Shown here one piece after another: positions 1 through 10,423 of a stretch of DNA of 64,000 nucleotides (position 1 is the first letter of the stretch; each line of letters begins with the position of its first letter). The position numbers and the translations under genes were made by a program. The notes beneath the pieces are model-generated. The model made no database searches. It was not told where the DNA came from and saw nothing but the letters and a program-made list of their open reading frames with translations. This DNA comes from Furcasterigmium furcatum (taxonomy: Eukaryota > Ascomycota > Sordariomycetes > Glomerellales > Plectosphaerellaceae), in the NCBI GenBank assembly GCA_001599815.1, contig BCIA01000006.1, forward strand, positions 3,722,961 to 3,786,960. The letters are read 5' to 3'.

Positions 1-2
1 AA

Positions 3-986
3 TCTTTCACAGTTGCCGCTGCGGCTCTGGCTCAGCTCCAGCCTGACCCCGCCGGCCAGCAGAACATCGGTAACAACCGTGGCATTCAGTTCATCGGCGG
101 CGCCTGTCTGTCCAACCTGGACTGCCAGTCCCAGTGCTGTGCCATCAATGGCAACTTTGGAGGCATCTGCTCTGGGCCTGGTGCCCAGTTTCAGCAAGGC
201 AAGCAGGGCTGTGGATTCGTCGGCCAGTTCCCCGGCCAGCCTGGGTTTCCCCAGCAGCCCGGCCGGCCGGTCCCGGGCCAGCCTCACCCGGGACAACCTT
301 TCCCAGGTCAACCTTTCCCGGGTCAGCCTCATCCGGGCCAGCCTTTCCCAGGTCAACCTTTCCCGGGACAGCCCGTCCCCGGCCAACCGTTCCCTGGTCA
401 GCCTGGTTTCCCTCAGCAACCATTCCCCGGGCAGCCTTTCCCCGGACAGCCGATTCCGGGACAGCCGATTCCGGGACAGCCGTTCCCAGGCCAGCCTGGC
501 TTCCCGGGCCAGTTTCCCGGCCAGCAGCCTCCTATTATCATCGTCTACCCCTGCTACGATCGCAGGTGCAGGAAGAGGCGTAAGCAGCCGGACGTCATCC
601 TTCCCGGGCTTCCTTACAAGCTCCTGAGCCCTGGTGTGGTCGACCAGGAAGCCCCGGGTGCCGAGAATGTCGGCACCGGGAACGGCCAGCAACTCGAGCT
701 TGGCCAGTGCTTCGCCGACAACGATTGCCAGTCGGGCTGCTGCACGAATCCCGATGGCGCTTGCGCTGCTCGTGAGCTGGCCGAAGTCGAAGGCGGCGTT
801 GGTTGTGGCTTCACTGTTGACACCGCGCTCTCTGTCGAGCAGCGCGTTCTCGCGTCCAACACAGATGCTGACCAGGTTGAGGCCCTCGAAGCCGCCGAAG
901 CCGCTCAGGCTGCCGAGCTGGCCGCCCAGCAGCCTCCCGCGAAGCGTAGCAACCTCGCGCGGCGCCGCAACAAGGTTCAGGCTTAG
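3..986 (+). CDS. Cys-rich secreted protein with PGQP repeats (5' truncated)
   Basis: The frame is open from position 3 to the TAG at 986 (327 residues); the true start lies before the window. The first visible residues (Ala-rich, then AQLQPD) look like the end of a signal peptide. Two similar Cys modules follow the pattern C-x5-C-x3-CC-x(n)-C-x(n)-C: one at about 101-222 (starts ACLSNLDCQSQCC) and one at about 705-810 (starts QCFADNDCQSGCC). Between them lies a Pro/Gly/Gln linker with 15 PGQP units. The C-terminus is Ala/Glu-rich and ends in a basic RRRNK tail. The Cys spacing resembles small secreted effectors of the Magnaporthe BAS type, but the family is inferred from pattern only. No intron is needed. 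The frame is sure; a virulence role is speculation. Confidence 0.75.
   Translation, partial: SFTVAAAALAQLQPDPAGQQNIGNNRGIQFIGGACLSNLDCQSQCCAINGNFGGICSGPGAQFQQGKQGCGFVGQFPGQPGFPQQPGRPVPGQPHPGQPFPGQPFPGQPHPGQPFPGQPFPGQPVPGQPFPGQPGFPQQPFPGQPFPGQPIPGQPIPGQPFPGQPGFPGQFPGQQPPIIIVYPCYDRRCRKRRKQPDVILPGLPYKLLSPGVVDQEAPGAENVGTGNGQQLELGQCFADNDCQSGCCTNPDGACAARELAEVEGGVGCGFTVDTALSVEQRVLASNTDADQVEALEAAEAAQAAELAAQQPPAKRSNLARRRNKVQA
225..533 (+). repeat. Coding PGQP(F/H/I/V/G) repeat
   Basis: In-frame 15-bp units encode 15 copies of PGQP, mostly followed by F. Two GFPQQP interruptions give a gliadin-like Pro/Gln texture. Synonymous changes between units (e.g. cccgggcag, ccaggtcaa) show this is an older, diverged repeat and not a fresh microsatellite. 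Confidence 0.85.
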
Positions 987-2138
987 TCCTTGTGCCCTGG
1001 AAATGGCGCAACGGTTACGCGAGAGGGGCGTTCCGTCACCTCGTCGTGGTGGAACACTCTGACAATCCTGGACCTTTGATGAGAGATACCAGAGTATAGA
1101 GAGGATGGGATTTGCCAGCCAAGGAGCGGCATTGGCGGCGTTTGGGTTGAGCGAAAACGGCTGGCTGGCATCACCGTTCTCAGTTTTCATATTTTATTTG
1201 TTTTCCTTCAGTATTGCTACTCTAGATGTCGGATATGACCATGAAATTCCCTGACAAGATCGGGCTCATTGCAATCACTTTTGGCCCTTCGTGGCTGGAA
1301 TTCCGTTGGAAGGAGCTGGCTTCCGCGACAATGAGATTGTGAGTCCCTCTAGGGCGCGATGCCGTCTCGACATGATCCCAAGGAGCTTGATCCAGCCATG
1401 CATGACCCTGAAAATGTCGGGGCGATTGTTAGTTGTTGAAGATGGCATGTGCTTTCAGTCAAAACGCTGGAACATTGCCCTTTGATCATTTCCAGCAAGG
1501 CAGTACGGTGTTGTGAGCACTCGGAGGTCCGCCCCCCGAAGCGTCCGAGAAGATGATTGTGGCTGGCCTGCAGGGACTGTGAGCAGCCCCTGGTCGATTT
1601 GTCTCTTCTGTTGTATGGTGACGCTGAAGATCCAGCCCAAATATGACGAGAAATACTCGAATGACGGACCCGCGACATACCACCAACGTGGCTGGCACGT
1701 GGTGTCAGATTCGAGCACTTGAAAGGACTGAAAGAACAGTGCATGAACAGGCCGACCCGAAGAAGGCCAGGAAGTACCTTGGACCTCCTATGGTCTAGAA
1801 AGCAGAACGATTCTTTCAGCCTCCTCCCGCACCCAGGGCGCCTTCAGCCCTTTGTTCTCCGCTGGTCACTTTCCTTTACCACCGACATCTCCAGCTTCGA
1901 TTCCAGATGATGGATGTTCCTTCCAGTTGGAAACAGAACGGATGCTATGTGTGGGAAATTGCATATAGCTTCGGGCGGTGTTCGCTGTGGCGTTGCTTCT
2001 GCATCCATCCGCAGCGACCGCGGCATCAACATTCACAAACACTCTGCCTGCCCGTCTCCCTCATTCGACCACGGAGATCGCAGCGGGAGCCGATCTTTTC
2101 AAGCACTCGCTCCTGTTAAATTCTTCCATGCACCGACC
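987..2138. other. Intergenic, no gene recognised
   Basis: About 1.15 kb between the first gene and the RING-like gene. Several overlapping short ORFs occur on both strands, but none has a recognisable domain or signal peptide. The last ~225 bp are open in frame with the next gene and could be 5' coding if an upstream start is used. Confidence 0.5.
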
Positions 2139-3245
2139 ATGGATTCCGACTCCAGTCAACGCTTCCAAACCACTATCCGAACGCTGCTGTGTAGGATCAA
2201 CAACCCACTCGACGAGACGTACATGGAGAGGTGGCAGTTTACCGTGACTCCGCTGAAGTCGTGTGTGGGCGCCCTGGAGGAGATGAGACGAGATGCCATT
2301 GGCATCAACAAAGCCATCGAAAACACCGACATCATCCACTCGCCTTGGTCCTTCGACGACAAGGGGACCTACGACAACCGACTTTCGGTCTACCGGGCAG
2401 TCAACGAGATGGCGAGGAGTAGCCGACTGACCAACTGTCCGCCCGACCACCTCGCCAAGGTTGTCGCGTTTCTGCAGAGAAATCCCGAAGGCGCACCGGA
2501 GTACGTGCGACGTCGCTCCGCCTGCAACTGTCTCGCGAGCTGGGGCCCTTTGACAACCTTGCCCTCCCACTTCTGGCCGGACATCAGGTACCAGATGGAT
2601 CTCAGGAACATTCACCACAACCACACCTGGGACACCTCCGCGATGCAGTGCCCCGTCTGCAGTGGGCGGCTGGTCTTCGAGGGGACCATCGGCCCCGACG
2701 GCCGCCCGAGGCTTCATGTCAAGCGGCAGGGCGAGAAGAGGGGAGAGCTCACCATCATCCTCCCATGCGGGCACGTCATCGGCCAAGACTGCCTCAACAC
2801 ACTTCGCGGCTCGATGAATCACAGTTCATGCCCCAAGTGCGGCGGCAGTCTCAAGTACGGCTGTGGCCACTTCTACGAGGACCTTCCGGCGCCGGAGTCG
2901 CTCCAGGATCTGAGGTCGCTCCGCTTCAGTGCCCCGCCCAGCAAGTGCGACTGCTGCCTGTGGAAAGAGTTTCGCAAGTTCTGGGATACGGGCTTTGGCG
3001 AGCTTCTCAGGGAATCCGAGCAGTCCCTCGACCTGCTCAGGCGCCACATCGATACGAAGCAGCTGGGTGCTGTCCAGGAGCGTGATCTTTTGCGTCACCA
3101 CCTGGCGATAATCGGGGGGATGCGCTGCCTGCTGATGGTCTCGGATAGAATTCTTCAGGCTGGTAAGGACACGGAGGAGATTCACTCGACCTGGGCCACG
3201 GAGAGCCCCTTGGCGAAATGGGTGGCGTTGCTGTCGCCTCCCTGA
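2139..3245 (+). CDS. RING-like zinc-binding protein
   Basis: Predicted 368-residue protein without introns. The frame is open further upstream (ATG at 1914), but the ATG at 2139 (MDSDSSQRF) is preferred because the upstream 75 residues look non-coding. The N-terminal half (about 1-165) is helical and polar with no known domain. The middle carries a RING-like metal pattern: CPVC, a basic spacer, then LPCGHVIGQDC and CPKCGG, followed by a further GCGH and CDCC. This spacing is typical of fungal RING-type proteins, which often act as ubiquitin ligases; catalytic activity is not shown here. There are no transmembrane segments. It is tandem with the YwbE-domain gene. Confidence is good that it is a gene, moderate on the RING call. 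Confidence 0.75.
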   Translation: MDSDSSQRFQTTIRTLLCRINNPLDETYMERWQFTVTPLKSCVGALEEMRRDAIGINKAIENTDIIHSPWSFDDKGTYDNRLSVYRAVNEMARSSRLTNCPPDHLAKVVAFLQRNPEGAPEYVRRRSACNCLASWGPLTTLPSHFWPDIRYQMDLRNIHHNHTWDTSAMQCPVCSGRLVFEGTIGPDGRPRLHVKRQGEKRGELTIILPCGHVIGQDCLNTLRGSMNHSSCPKCGGSLKYGCGHFYEDLPAPESLQDLRSLRFSAPPSKCDCCLWKEFRKFWDTGFGELLRESEQSLDLLRRHIDTKQLGAVQERDLLRHHLAIIGGMRCLLMVSDRILQAGKDTEEIHSTWATESPLAKWVALLSPP

Positions 3246-3730
3246 GGCCGTTGCACTGGAGTCCGGCGTTTGGAGGCTGATTTAGCTGCCGGCAGGCCCG
3301 GGCATATGTATTACTGTTTTCTTTGTCGTTGGGAATAGATAGATGCTAAATTGTCGCCTTTTGCATTTTCAGCGTTGGACCTTCCCCCCTGAGACCTTGG
3401 TGGCTGTCATGGAATAGGGGTAAGGGGGTAGCTTACATAATCTCACCGTGGACAAATTCGAGCCTCGCCGCCAACGTGAATTCAAACTCTTTTCGTCATA
3501 CCTACACACACCACACTCACTTCTCCTAGACGGGATCGCGTCCGTCATCTACTTTGATCAATCGCCGTCTAGTTTCTGCTTCCTCATATGAACACGAGCC
3601 GCCTTTTTTTATCACCACCTGGCACGTTAGCGGGGTCGCACGGTGCGACAAGATTCCGAGAGGGTTGAGAGTGAGAGCCCGGCGCAGCGCTCAATTACGA
3701 GTCGGTCACTATCGCATCACACGGCGCATT
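3246..3730. promoter_or_regulatory. Intergenic between RING-like and YwbE-domain genes
   Basis: About 485 bp containing the 3' end of the RING-like gene and the 5' region of the YwbE-domain gene. The last ~180 bp are open in the YwbE frame but have the composition of a leader. No specific motif can be defended. Confidence 0.4.
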
Positions 3731-4252
3731 ATGAACCGAGTCCCGAATATAACTGCCGTCATCCGCGGCGCGAGCGTGAACATCGTTCTGAAAGCCGACC
3801 AGCCCACCGGTCGGACAGTCACTGGACAGGTCCAGGACATCCTGACGCGGGGCAATCATCCCAGGGGCATCAAAGTGCGGCTCACGGACGGCAGAGTCGG
3901 CAGGGTCCAGTCCATGGCCAGCCAGGGTCAGCAACAGGCGCCGCCACAAGAGAATATCACGGAGATGGGCCCGCCAGGATACACCGCGGAGTCGTCGCGG
4001 TCTGGCGGTGGGGGAGGAAGACGGCAACACAAGTACCGGGATGTGAGATTGGAAGAGGAGGAAGAGCTCCCGGCACAGGCGATCGGTCTCGATGCCTATA
4101 TCAAGCCTGCGAAAACGAAAAAGGGCGCGGCCCGGTCACAGGAGAGCAGACAAGACAAGACTACCGACGAGTTGGTGAAATGCCCCGTTTGCGGCGACTT
4201 CGAAGGCGACGCGGCGGCCGTTGAGCACCACGTGGCAACGCACTTTGATTGA
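3731..4252 (+). CDS. YwbE-family (DUF2196) protein with C-terminal zinc finger
   Basis: 173 residues, one exon, from the ATG at 3731 (MNRVPNITAV). Residues ~10-60 match the YwbE/DUF2196 signature: GASVNIVLKADQPTG, then GQVQDILT, HPRGIKVRL and GRVGRVQ. This small conserved domain occurs in bacteria and fungi and has no firmly assigned biochemistry. A low-complexity Gln/Gly/Glu linker follows. The C-terminus (from residue 151) has CPVCGDF...EHHVATH, a C-x2-C...H-x3-H finger of the ubiquitin-binding UBZ kind. The fusion suggests a ubiquitin-linked nuclear role, which is inference. The gene converges on the pectate lyase with ~190 bp between stop codons. Confidence 0.85.
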   Translation: MNRVPNITAVIRGASVNIVLKADQPTGRTVTGQVQDILTRGNHPRGIKVRLTDGRVGRVQSMASQGQQQAPPQENITEMGPPGYTAESSRSGGGGGRRQHKYRDVRLEEEEELPAQAIGLDAYIKPAKTKKGAARSQESRQDKTTDELVKCPVCGDFEGDAAAVEHHVATHFD

Positions 4253-4440
4253 TTTCAATGAATGGAGAAATGAGCGGAGCAAGCTTGATTGGGTATATGG
4301 AGCTTTCGCATCGAATCATGGTACGGTTGATGTGGTGGTATGAGCCGCGTTCTCGCCGGCTTGGAATCGCAATTTGCGGCAAGGTATCTCGAGGCATCCC
4401 TTCTTCTCCCCCACCTCCCTGGTCTATCACTGATACAATT

Positions 4441-5580
4441 CTACTCCCAGAAACCGTCGGGCCAGAACTCCTCGAGCCACTCATAGGGCTCCTCGGGCTC
4501 GTAGATGTTGGTGACGGTGCCGTTGAAGGTCTCGACGATGTTGTCCCTGGTAACATTGTAGCGGGCGTACACCTCATCTGGGCCCTCGCCCATGTGGATT
4601 GGGACGGTCTGGACGTTGTTGCCGATCTCCTTGGTGATGATCGTGCCGACACCGTCAATCTGGGCATTCTTGAGACGGAACTCGTCGCCAAAGTTGGGGT
4701 TGATCTGTGAGATGTGAGCAAAGGGGCAAGAAGGAAGATGGGGGAGGGGGGCGGGAAACTCACGATGCCCATGCGGATGCCGTCGATGGCGACAACGTTC
4801 TGGATGGTGGCGTTACGCTTGGCCTGGTTCAAGCAGTTGCCGCAGGACTGGTAGAAGGTGCCGAAGCCGTTGGCGTAGAAGCCGGTGATGTTGTACTTGC
4901 CGCCCAGAGAGTTATCTTGGAAGATCTGTCTCGGGTTAGCTGGGATTGCCATCGAAGGCGCATGTTCAGGCTTACCTTGTCTGTGGCATTCTGGGCACCG
5001 CCGCCGATGACCCTGAGCTGGGTGTTGAGACCCTTGGATGTAAGGGCGTCTTCGCAGACGTCCTCCCACCAGACTAGTTGCATGGACTCGTCAGCTTCAA
5101 TGGTCCTGAGTTGGGTGGATGCCTAGGCATAAGCTGCTTACCATTCTCGACCCAGGCGTCACCGAGAGCATGGATACCCTCGGCTTGGTGCTTGCCGATG
5201 ATGACATTCCTGATGGTCGAGCCAGCCAACAGGTTGAAGACGGCATCGGCATCGGTACCCTCGGCTTGCTCATTGCAGCTGCCCTTAGGACGCTCATAGC
5301 GCTTCATGCCGCCGTCGAAGACTGCCCCCGCGGGAACGTAGAAGGCCTCCTCCAGGACGACGGTCTCCTTGGCAACGGGGAACTTGGTGATGGGGAAGGG
5401 GAAGCGGGGAGGGGGCCTCTGGGAGATGTCGGCCTGGGTGGCATCCTCCTCGCCCTCAGCGCCGTCACCGGTGGGCGTCTGGCGCTTCGCGAGGCGGGCT
5501 CCCGGGATCGAGGTCCAGTCAAGAACCTCGACGGACTGGGCCAGAGCCGGGAGAAGAGCGAGGATAAGCGTTGCCTTCAT
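4441..5580 (-). CDS. Pectate lyase, polysaccharide lyase family 3
   Basis: Secreted enzyme that cleaves de-esterified pectin (polygalacturonate) by beta-elimination. Four exons: 5580-5142, 5073-4976, 4925-4764, 4704-4441, with introns of 68, 50 and 59 bp, giving 320 residues. The N-terminus MKATLILALLPALAQS is a signal peptide. A KR-containing pro-region and acidic linker precede the catalytic domain. PL3 hallmarks visible after splicing are FDGGMKRYERPKGSC, IIGKHQAEGIHALGDAWVENVWWEDVC, ALTSKG, VIGGGAQNATDK, FQDNS and FYQSCGNC, with an NxYEPEEPYEW-like C-terminus. The catalytic Lys/Arg region (WWEDVCEDALTSKG) is rebuilt exactly by the first splice, which supports the model. Length fits fungal PL3 enzymes plus a longer N-terminal linker. 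Typical of plant-cell-wall-degrading fungi. Confidence 0.93.
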
Positions 5581-7124
5581 GATGGGAGTTGAAAGCGAGA
5601 TGCAGTTCGCGGATCCTGTGTGGGTTGAAGATCCCGACTAGGTAGCGGGGAGGAAGGAATACTCAGGTGGTCCTGGCTGAGGAGGAGACAGGATCATGAG
5701 AGTTCATCGGTGACGAGATACCCTCAGTTATATACTCATGACGTACCCTGTGCCGTTGATCTGGAGACCAAGCACGACGGCGGCGCGTTGCTCCCCGCCA
5801 AATTCCAACCTCACTTACACCAGCAGGGCCTTCACCGAGCCACCGCGACCTGCCGTTCACGGAAGTCACATCGAGACTCGTGTAGTTCTCTGCCAAGGTG
5901 GTTGGGGAGACAGACCCCTGGGGCTCTCGTTGGCTGCAGTTGTCGGAAGAATTCGCGTCGAAGATTCCGTGAATCAATTTCCCCGGAGGGAGAGGCCGGC
6001 AGTCAACCCGCGTTCTTGGCATTGGCGGAGCTGTTGAAAGCTTGTCCCAATGCTTAAACGTGTTTCCCCGCGCCGGCTGGGGGCTCCCGGGCCAGGGAGC
6101 GTTAAGCGTCTGCTGCGCCACCACGTTGGAGCGAGCGGAATTGCGGGTAGGTCTGCGGGGGAGGGGAGCGCAGACGGCGGAGGAACGATCATGCCCGATG
6201 TTGTTGTCACTGGGGATGAGGCCGAGTGTGCGTTCCGAATAAGCCACTAATGAGAGGGTGACGCTGGAGGGCAAGGGTACAATAGCCTGATGTAATGCGT
6301 GTTTATCTGACGAGATGACCGCCACGCGGAATGGCCGCGGCCGTCGGTCGCGATGCGGTCATAACAATCTCGAGTGAAGATCTCGCCGGCTTGGGATGCT
6401 CGGATATCCCTGTCGACAGGCTTGGTTCTGCGTGCCAGGACCTTGGCCTCGTCTTCGCTCCGGGCTCGAGAGTGATCTCGCTCTCTTGGATTGCCTGCTC
6501 ATTGGGGGATTCTCGAGAGCAGGCCGTCCGCCTCGCCTCGAGATGACATGACGTCCCGCGATGGAATTAAATGTCCGCCGTCCGTGGTGCAGTTGGCCGA
6601 TATGAGAAGCGGAAGATTCTGACGGTCTCCGTGAGAAGCTGCATGGTGACTGATGGTTGTCCAGGAGAAGTTTCTTGACCGAGTCCGTCTGGTATCCCAC
6701 TGGCATAGACCTTGATTTTAGGTTGTTGCTTCAGTTTTAGTCAGGAACAATTGTTCCTGTCAATTCGAACTTCAACAGCCGAGCACACGTGAATTATGGC
6801 GCCTTATGTCAGCTGTGGGATTTCTTGCCGGGCATGCCTTCCATACCGAGGTCGTTGACTTCTCCCCGCTACTCCCAGTCCTGATGCTTTCACTTTCAAG
6901 AACCACCGGTACATCTCGCCTCCAATTCAATCGTATCGTCACAACTATCACATGCATTCAGCCCCGTTGACAAAGCAAAGCCTGTATTATTGTCCTGAGA
7001 TGCAAGACTCGACAAGTTCGCCGCATCCTCCATCCCAGCCGCGATGGTTTGCTCCGTCCCGACACCAAACAACCGGAATGACCAGAGTATTGGCGTCCGC
7101 CATATCACCTTCTCATGTTCCACC
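5581..7124. other. Intergenic, no gene recognised
   Basis: About 1.5 kb holding the pectate lyase promoter (just above 5580) and the 3' flank of the subtilase. The ORFs on both strands overlap one another and have no domain, signal peptide or credible splice structure. Confidence 0.5.
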
Positions 7125-10100
7125 TTAAGGGGCGGGAAGAACAGTGAACTCGGGCGTCTCATGGACGTCCCAGTCCGCGGCATTCTCCCTGGTGCCGAGG
7201 GGGCGGAGGGCGGCAAAGCGCATGCTACGAAGAATGTCAGATGAGCTTCCATCACCCGCAGACCAGAGTTTGTACTCACGTGTAGGTTCCCGGGGGAAGA
7301 TACGTGCCGTTGGCCAGCTTGCCGAACCAGTCCTGGACGTAGTAGCCGCCCTGTGCTCCGAAGCGGGTGGGGGCATAATCACGGCCGAAACCGTGGAGAG
7401 GGAACGCGATGGTGTTCTCGTGATCATTGATCGCGGGGTTGAAGAGCGGGCCACGGCCGGAGTCCGCCCAGGTGGTGGCCGAGCCGATGTAACCGGCCTC
7501 GCCGACGACCGGGGGGTACTCCCACTGAGACTCCTGCCAGCCGGACTCGTAAATCTGGTACCGCCCATGTCAGTCCTCGAGAAATCAGCACAGAAAGGGG
7601 AAGGGATAGCTGCTCACGTCCCAGCGAACCTCGTCGCAGCCCCACGCGAACTTGAACATTGCCCAGAACCAGTCCCTCGTAGCGAGATCGAAGGTGAGTC
7701 TGCGCAAAAAGATTAGCTATCGCCGCATGGGAACAGATGGCGTGCCATCGAGCTCTACTCACTCCGCCTTGTTCTCGATCAGAGTACCCGCGGACCGCAT
7801 CAGGACCGGCACGGACCAGATATCCGTGAAGTGTGCCTTCAGGTCGAACGCGGCGCCCATGTATGAGATGGAAAGTACCTCGCCGAGGGACGAGGTGATG
7901 AGGATCTTTCCGCTGTAGAAGGGCTGGCGGGACGCATCAAAACCGGTGGGATACTCGAAAGTGAAGCTGGTTCATGTTAGAGGATGGCTGTTCGCACGAA
8001 ATTGTCAAGGATCGACTTACTCGGCCTTCCTGGTCGAGCCAGCGGCGACAGTAAAGGTGCCAGAGGGCCCCTCGAACCCGGGAACCATGGTCGTGGGCAC
8101 AATGTTGGTGAGGCGCTCAACGTGCTGGGTACTGACGGCGCCGGCGAGGATGCCAGCAGCGGGCTGGAGCTGGAAGACGTACTGGACATCGATGTCGGCC
8201 GAGTTGGTGATGTCGACGCTCTGCTCGCCCTGGAAGTTGGCGGTGTCGTTGAGCGCGAACTTGGCGGTGCTGAGGGTCGTGGTGTAGTCGAGAACCTTCC
8301 AGGCGTCAACGGCGCCAGTGCCGACCTGGAGGGGAGGCGCCCAGTATCCAGTGTCAACGGGCTCGAGGAGGTCCCGGGTCGACCACTTCAGGGCGTTGCC
8401 GCTGCTGACAACCCTGTTGAAGAACTCGCGAGACACGCCAGGTCCGTGGACGTCGCGGCCTCCGTGCTGGTTCAGGAACAGGGCAGCGATACCGGCGATG
8501 TAGGGGGCAGACATGGAGGTTCCGCTTCCGATGTCCCAGGTGTTGTCGAGGTCGGGCATGAGGATGTCAGAGCCGGGGGCGGCGACGTCGGGCTTCGACT
8601 GCATGTCAAAGAGGCCACCCCAGGATGTGAAGGCACTGGGGCGACCGCCAGCGCCGTTGTAGATACCGCTGTACCACTCGACGTCGAGATACTTGGCGAA
8701 GTTGCCGGTGACGGTGGCACCCGCAGCCACGGCGTCAATGATGGCCTTGCCAGCGTTCCACTCGACCAGGGAGATGGGCACCGAGCTGAGGTCGGAGAAA
8801 GGGCGAGAGGCCCTGAACTCATCGGGGTTGTAAAACATGATTCCGAGGGGCTGGAGGACGTCCCTGATATGGCCGACCTTGGGGTTGTAGGCACAGCCGC
8901 CACGGCGAACAAGGACAATCTTGTCGGTCATGTCGGGAAGGTCGTCGGGCACCTCGGCGTTCGAGCAGCCTTGACGCTCCCAGGTAGTGTTCAGGGTCAG
9001 CGGGACAATCTGGACGTTCTCATGAGTCCAGCGCCTGTCGAGGTTGAACGAGATGGCGATGGGAGCTGCGGTCTGCTCTCCGTCCTGGTCGACGATGAGC
9101 TCGAAGGTGGCGTCGGCCAGCAGAGTGTTCGAGTGGGCGGAGGCGACGGAGATGACGCTCTCGCCGGAGGAGCCGCTGCTTGCGAAGAAAGGCCCAAACT
9201 CGCCAGAGTTACTGGCTGAGATCGTAACGATAACACCCTTGTCAGCGATGCGGGAGGCAACGGCGGCCCAGGGTCCATTGGCCCAGCCCATGTGGCCGCC
9301 AATACTGGCACTGATGACATCGGCCTGCCCAGAGTCAGCGGCGTCCAAGACTTCACAGATTCAGGAGAGTCTTACCCCGTCTTCATAGGCCCTGATGAAG
9401 GAGTCAATCAGAACAGCCTCCTCAGTTCCATCCTGTCATAGGTGATACGGCGTCAGCAATGACTAAGAAAATCTGGCAGGAGATAGGACGGCTTACAACT
9501 CTGCCGAAGACCTTGTAGGCCAGGATTTCAGCCTCGGGGGCAACACCAGAGTACCTGCGAGCCCATTGTCAGAAGGAACAACATGGGGCGAGTAGTCTTG
9601 GTCATCCTCCCACCATTCATTCTTGCCAGCGACAATACCAGCAACCATGGTGCCGTGACCTCGAACGTCGATGGGGTCGGGGCCAGGAGAGAAGTTCTGG
9701 CTCGGGGGCCTCCAGTCTGGCGAAGGGCAGAGTTAGCAATATTCCCGGTGCACATGTTGCAGGGGTTTCTTACCGTCACCGACAAAGTCCCAGCCTCCCG
9801 AGACCTTGAAGCCGGGGCCGAAGCCAGCACCAAGCTAGCCGAGTCAGCACAAGACCAGAAGTAAGATTCAAGGTTACCAACAGCTTCATGGTTGTAGTCG
9901 ATACCAGTGTCGACGATGGCAACCTTGATGCCCTGGCCGAAGTTGCCCCGGGCATGGGCCTCACCGACTCCGGTCTGGGAGTGCAGCGTCGTCGAATAGT
10001 TGCGAGTAATGTCGGAGATCTGGACGGTGTTGAGGTTGATGGGCTCGGGAAGCTCAACCAAGTGGGAGATCCAGGCATGGGAGACCTCGGCAAGCTCGTT

Positions 10101-10423
10101 CAAGGTGTCGATGGTGTCATCCTCGGTCTCGATAGCAAGGCCCGAGAAGACGTCGGACTTGTAGGTCTTGACGACCTTGGCGGACTTGCCCTGCGTGAGC
10201 TTCTTGGACAGAGCATCGACATCGGATGCCTGTTCGAGGTCAGCGATGTGTTCCCAGCAGACGACGGGCAGGAAGATCTGGGATGTTGTCTCACGTTTTC
10301 AACTTCAACGATGTACGTGTTGGTGATCTGACCTTCCACGGGAGCTTGGTCTTCGTCCCTGGCGACGAGGCCCGAGGCCGTCGCGACCAAAGGCAGGATC
10401 TGGAGGATTCGCAGGAGCTGCAT
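7125..10423 (-). CDS. Secreted subtilisin-like serine protease (S8A, Vpr type)
   Basis: 906 residues from eleven exons: 10423-10295, 10229-9882, 9834-9774, 9716-9614, 9554-9497, 9432-9376, 9324-8021, 7966-7763, 7699-7618, 7554-7280, 7224-7125. The ten introns are 47-65 bp. Order: signal peptide (MQLLRILQILPLVATASG), I9-like propeptide (~25-135), catalytic domain with Asp~150 (VAIVDTGIDYNHEA), His~200 (DVRGHGTMVAG) and Ser~522 (GSGTSMSAPY), a PA domain inserted at ~345-450 (KIVLVRRGGCAYNPK), then a Fn3/DUF1034-like C-terminal region. All three catalytic residues are present, and every splice restores a family motif (GHEALGAGFGPGF, KNEWYSGVAPEA, YEDGADVI). Related fungal Vpr-like subtilases are secreted and often induced on host tissue. 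The family call is very secure; small exon edges are hand-built. Confidence 0.93.

Noticed and set aside
7984..9219. 411-codon plus-strand ORF
   Set aside because: Exact antisense shadow of the subtilase's longest exon; no domain.
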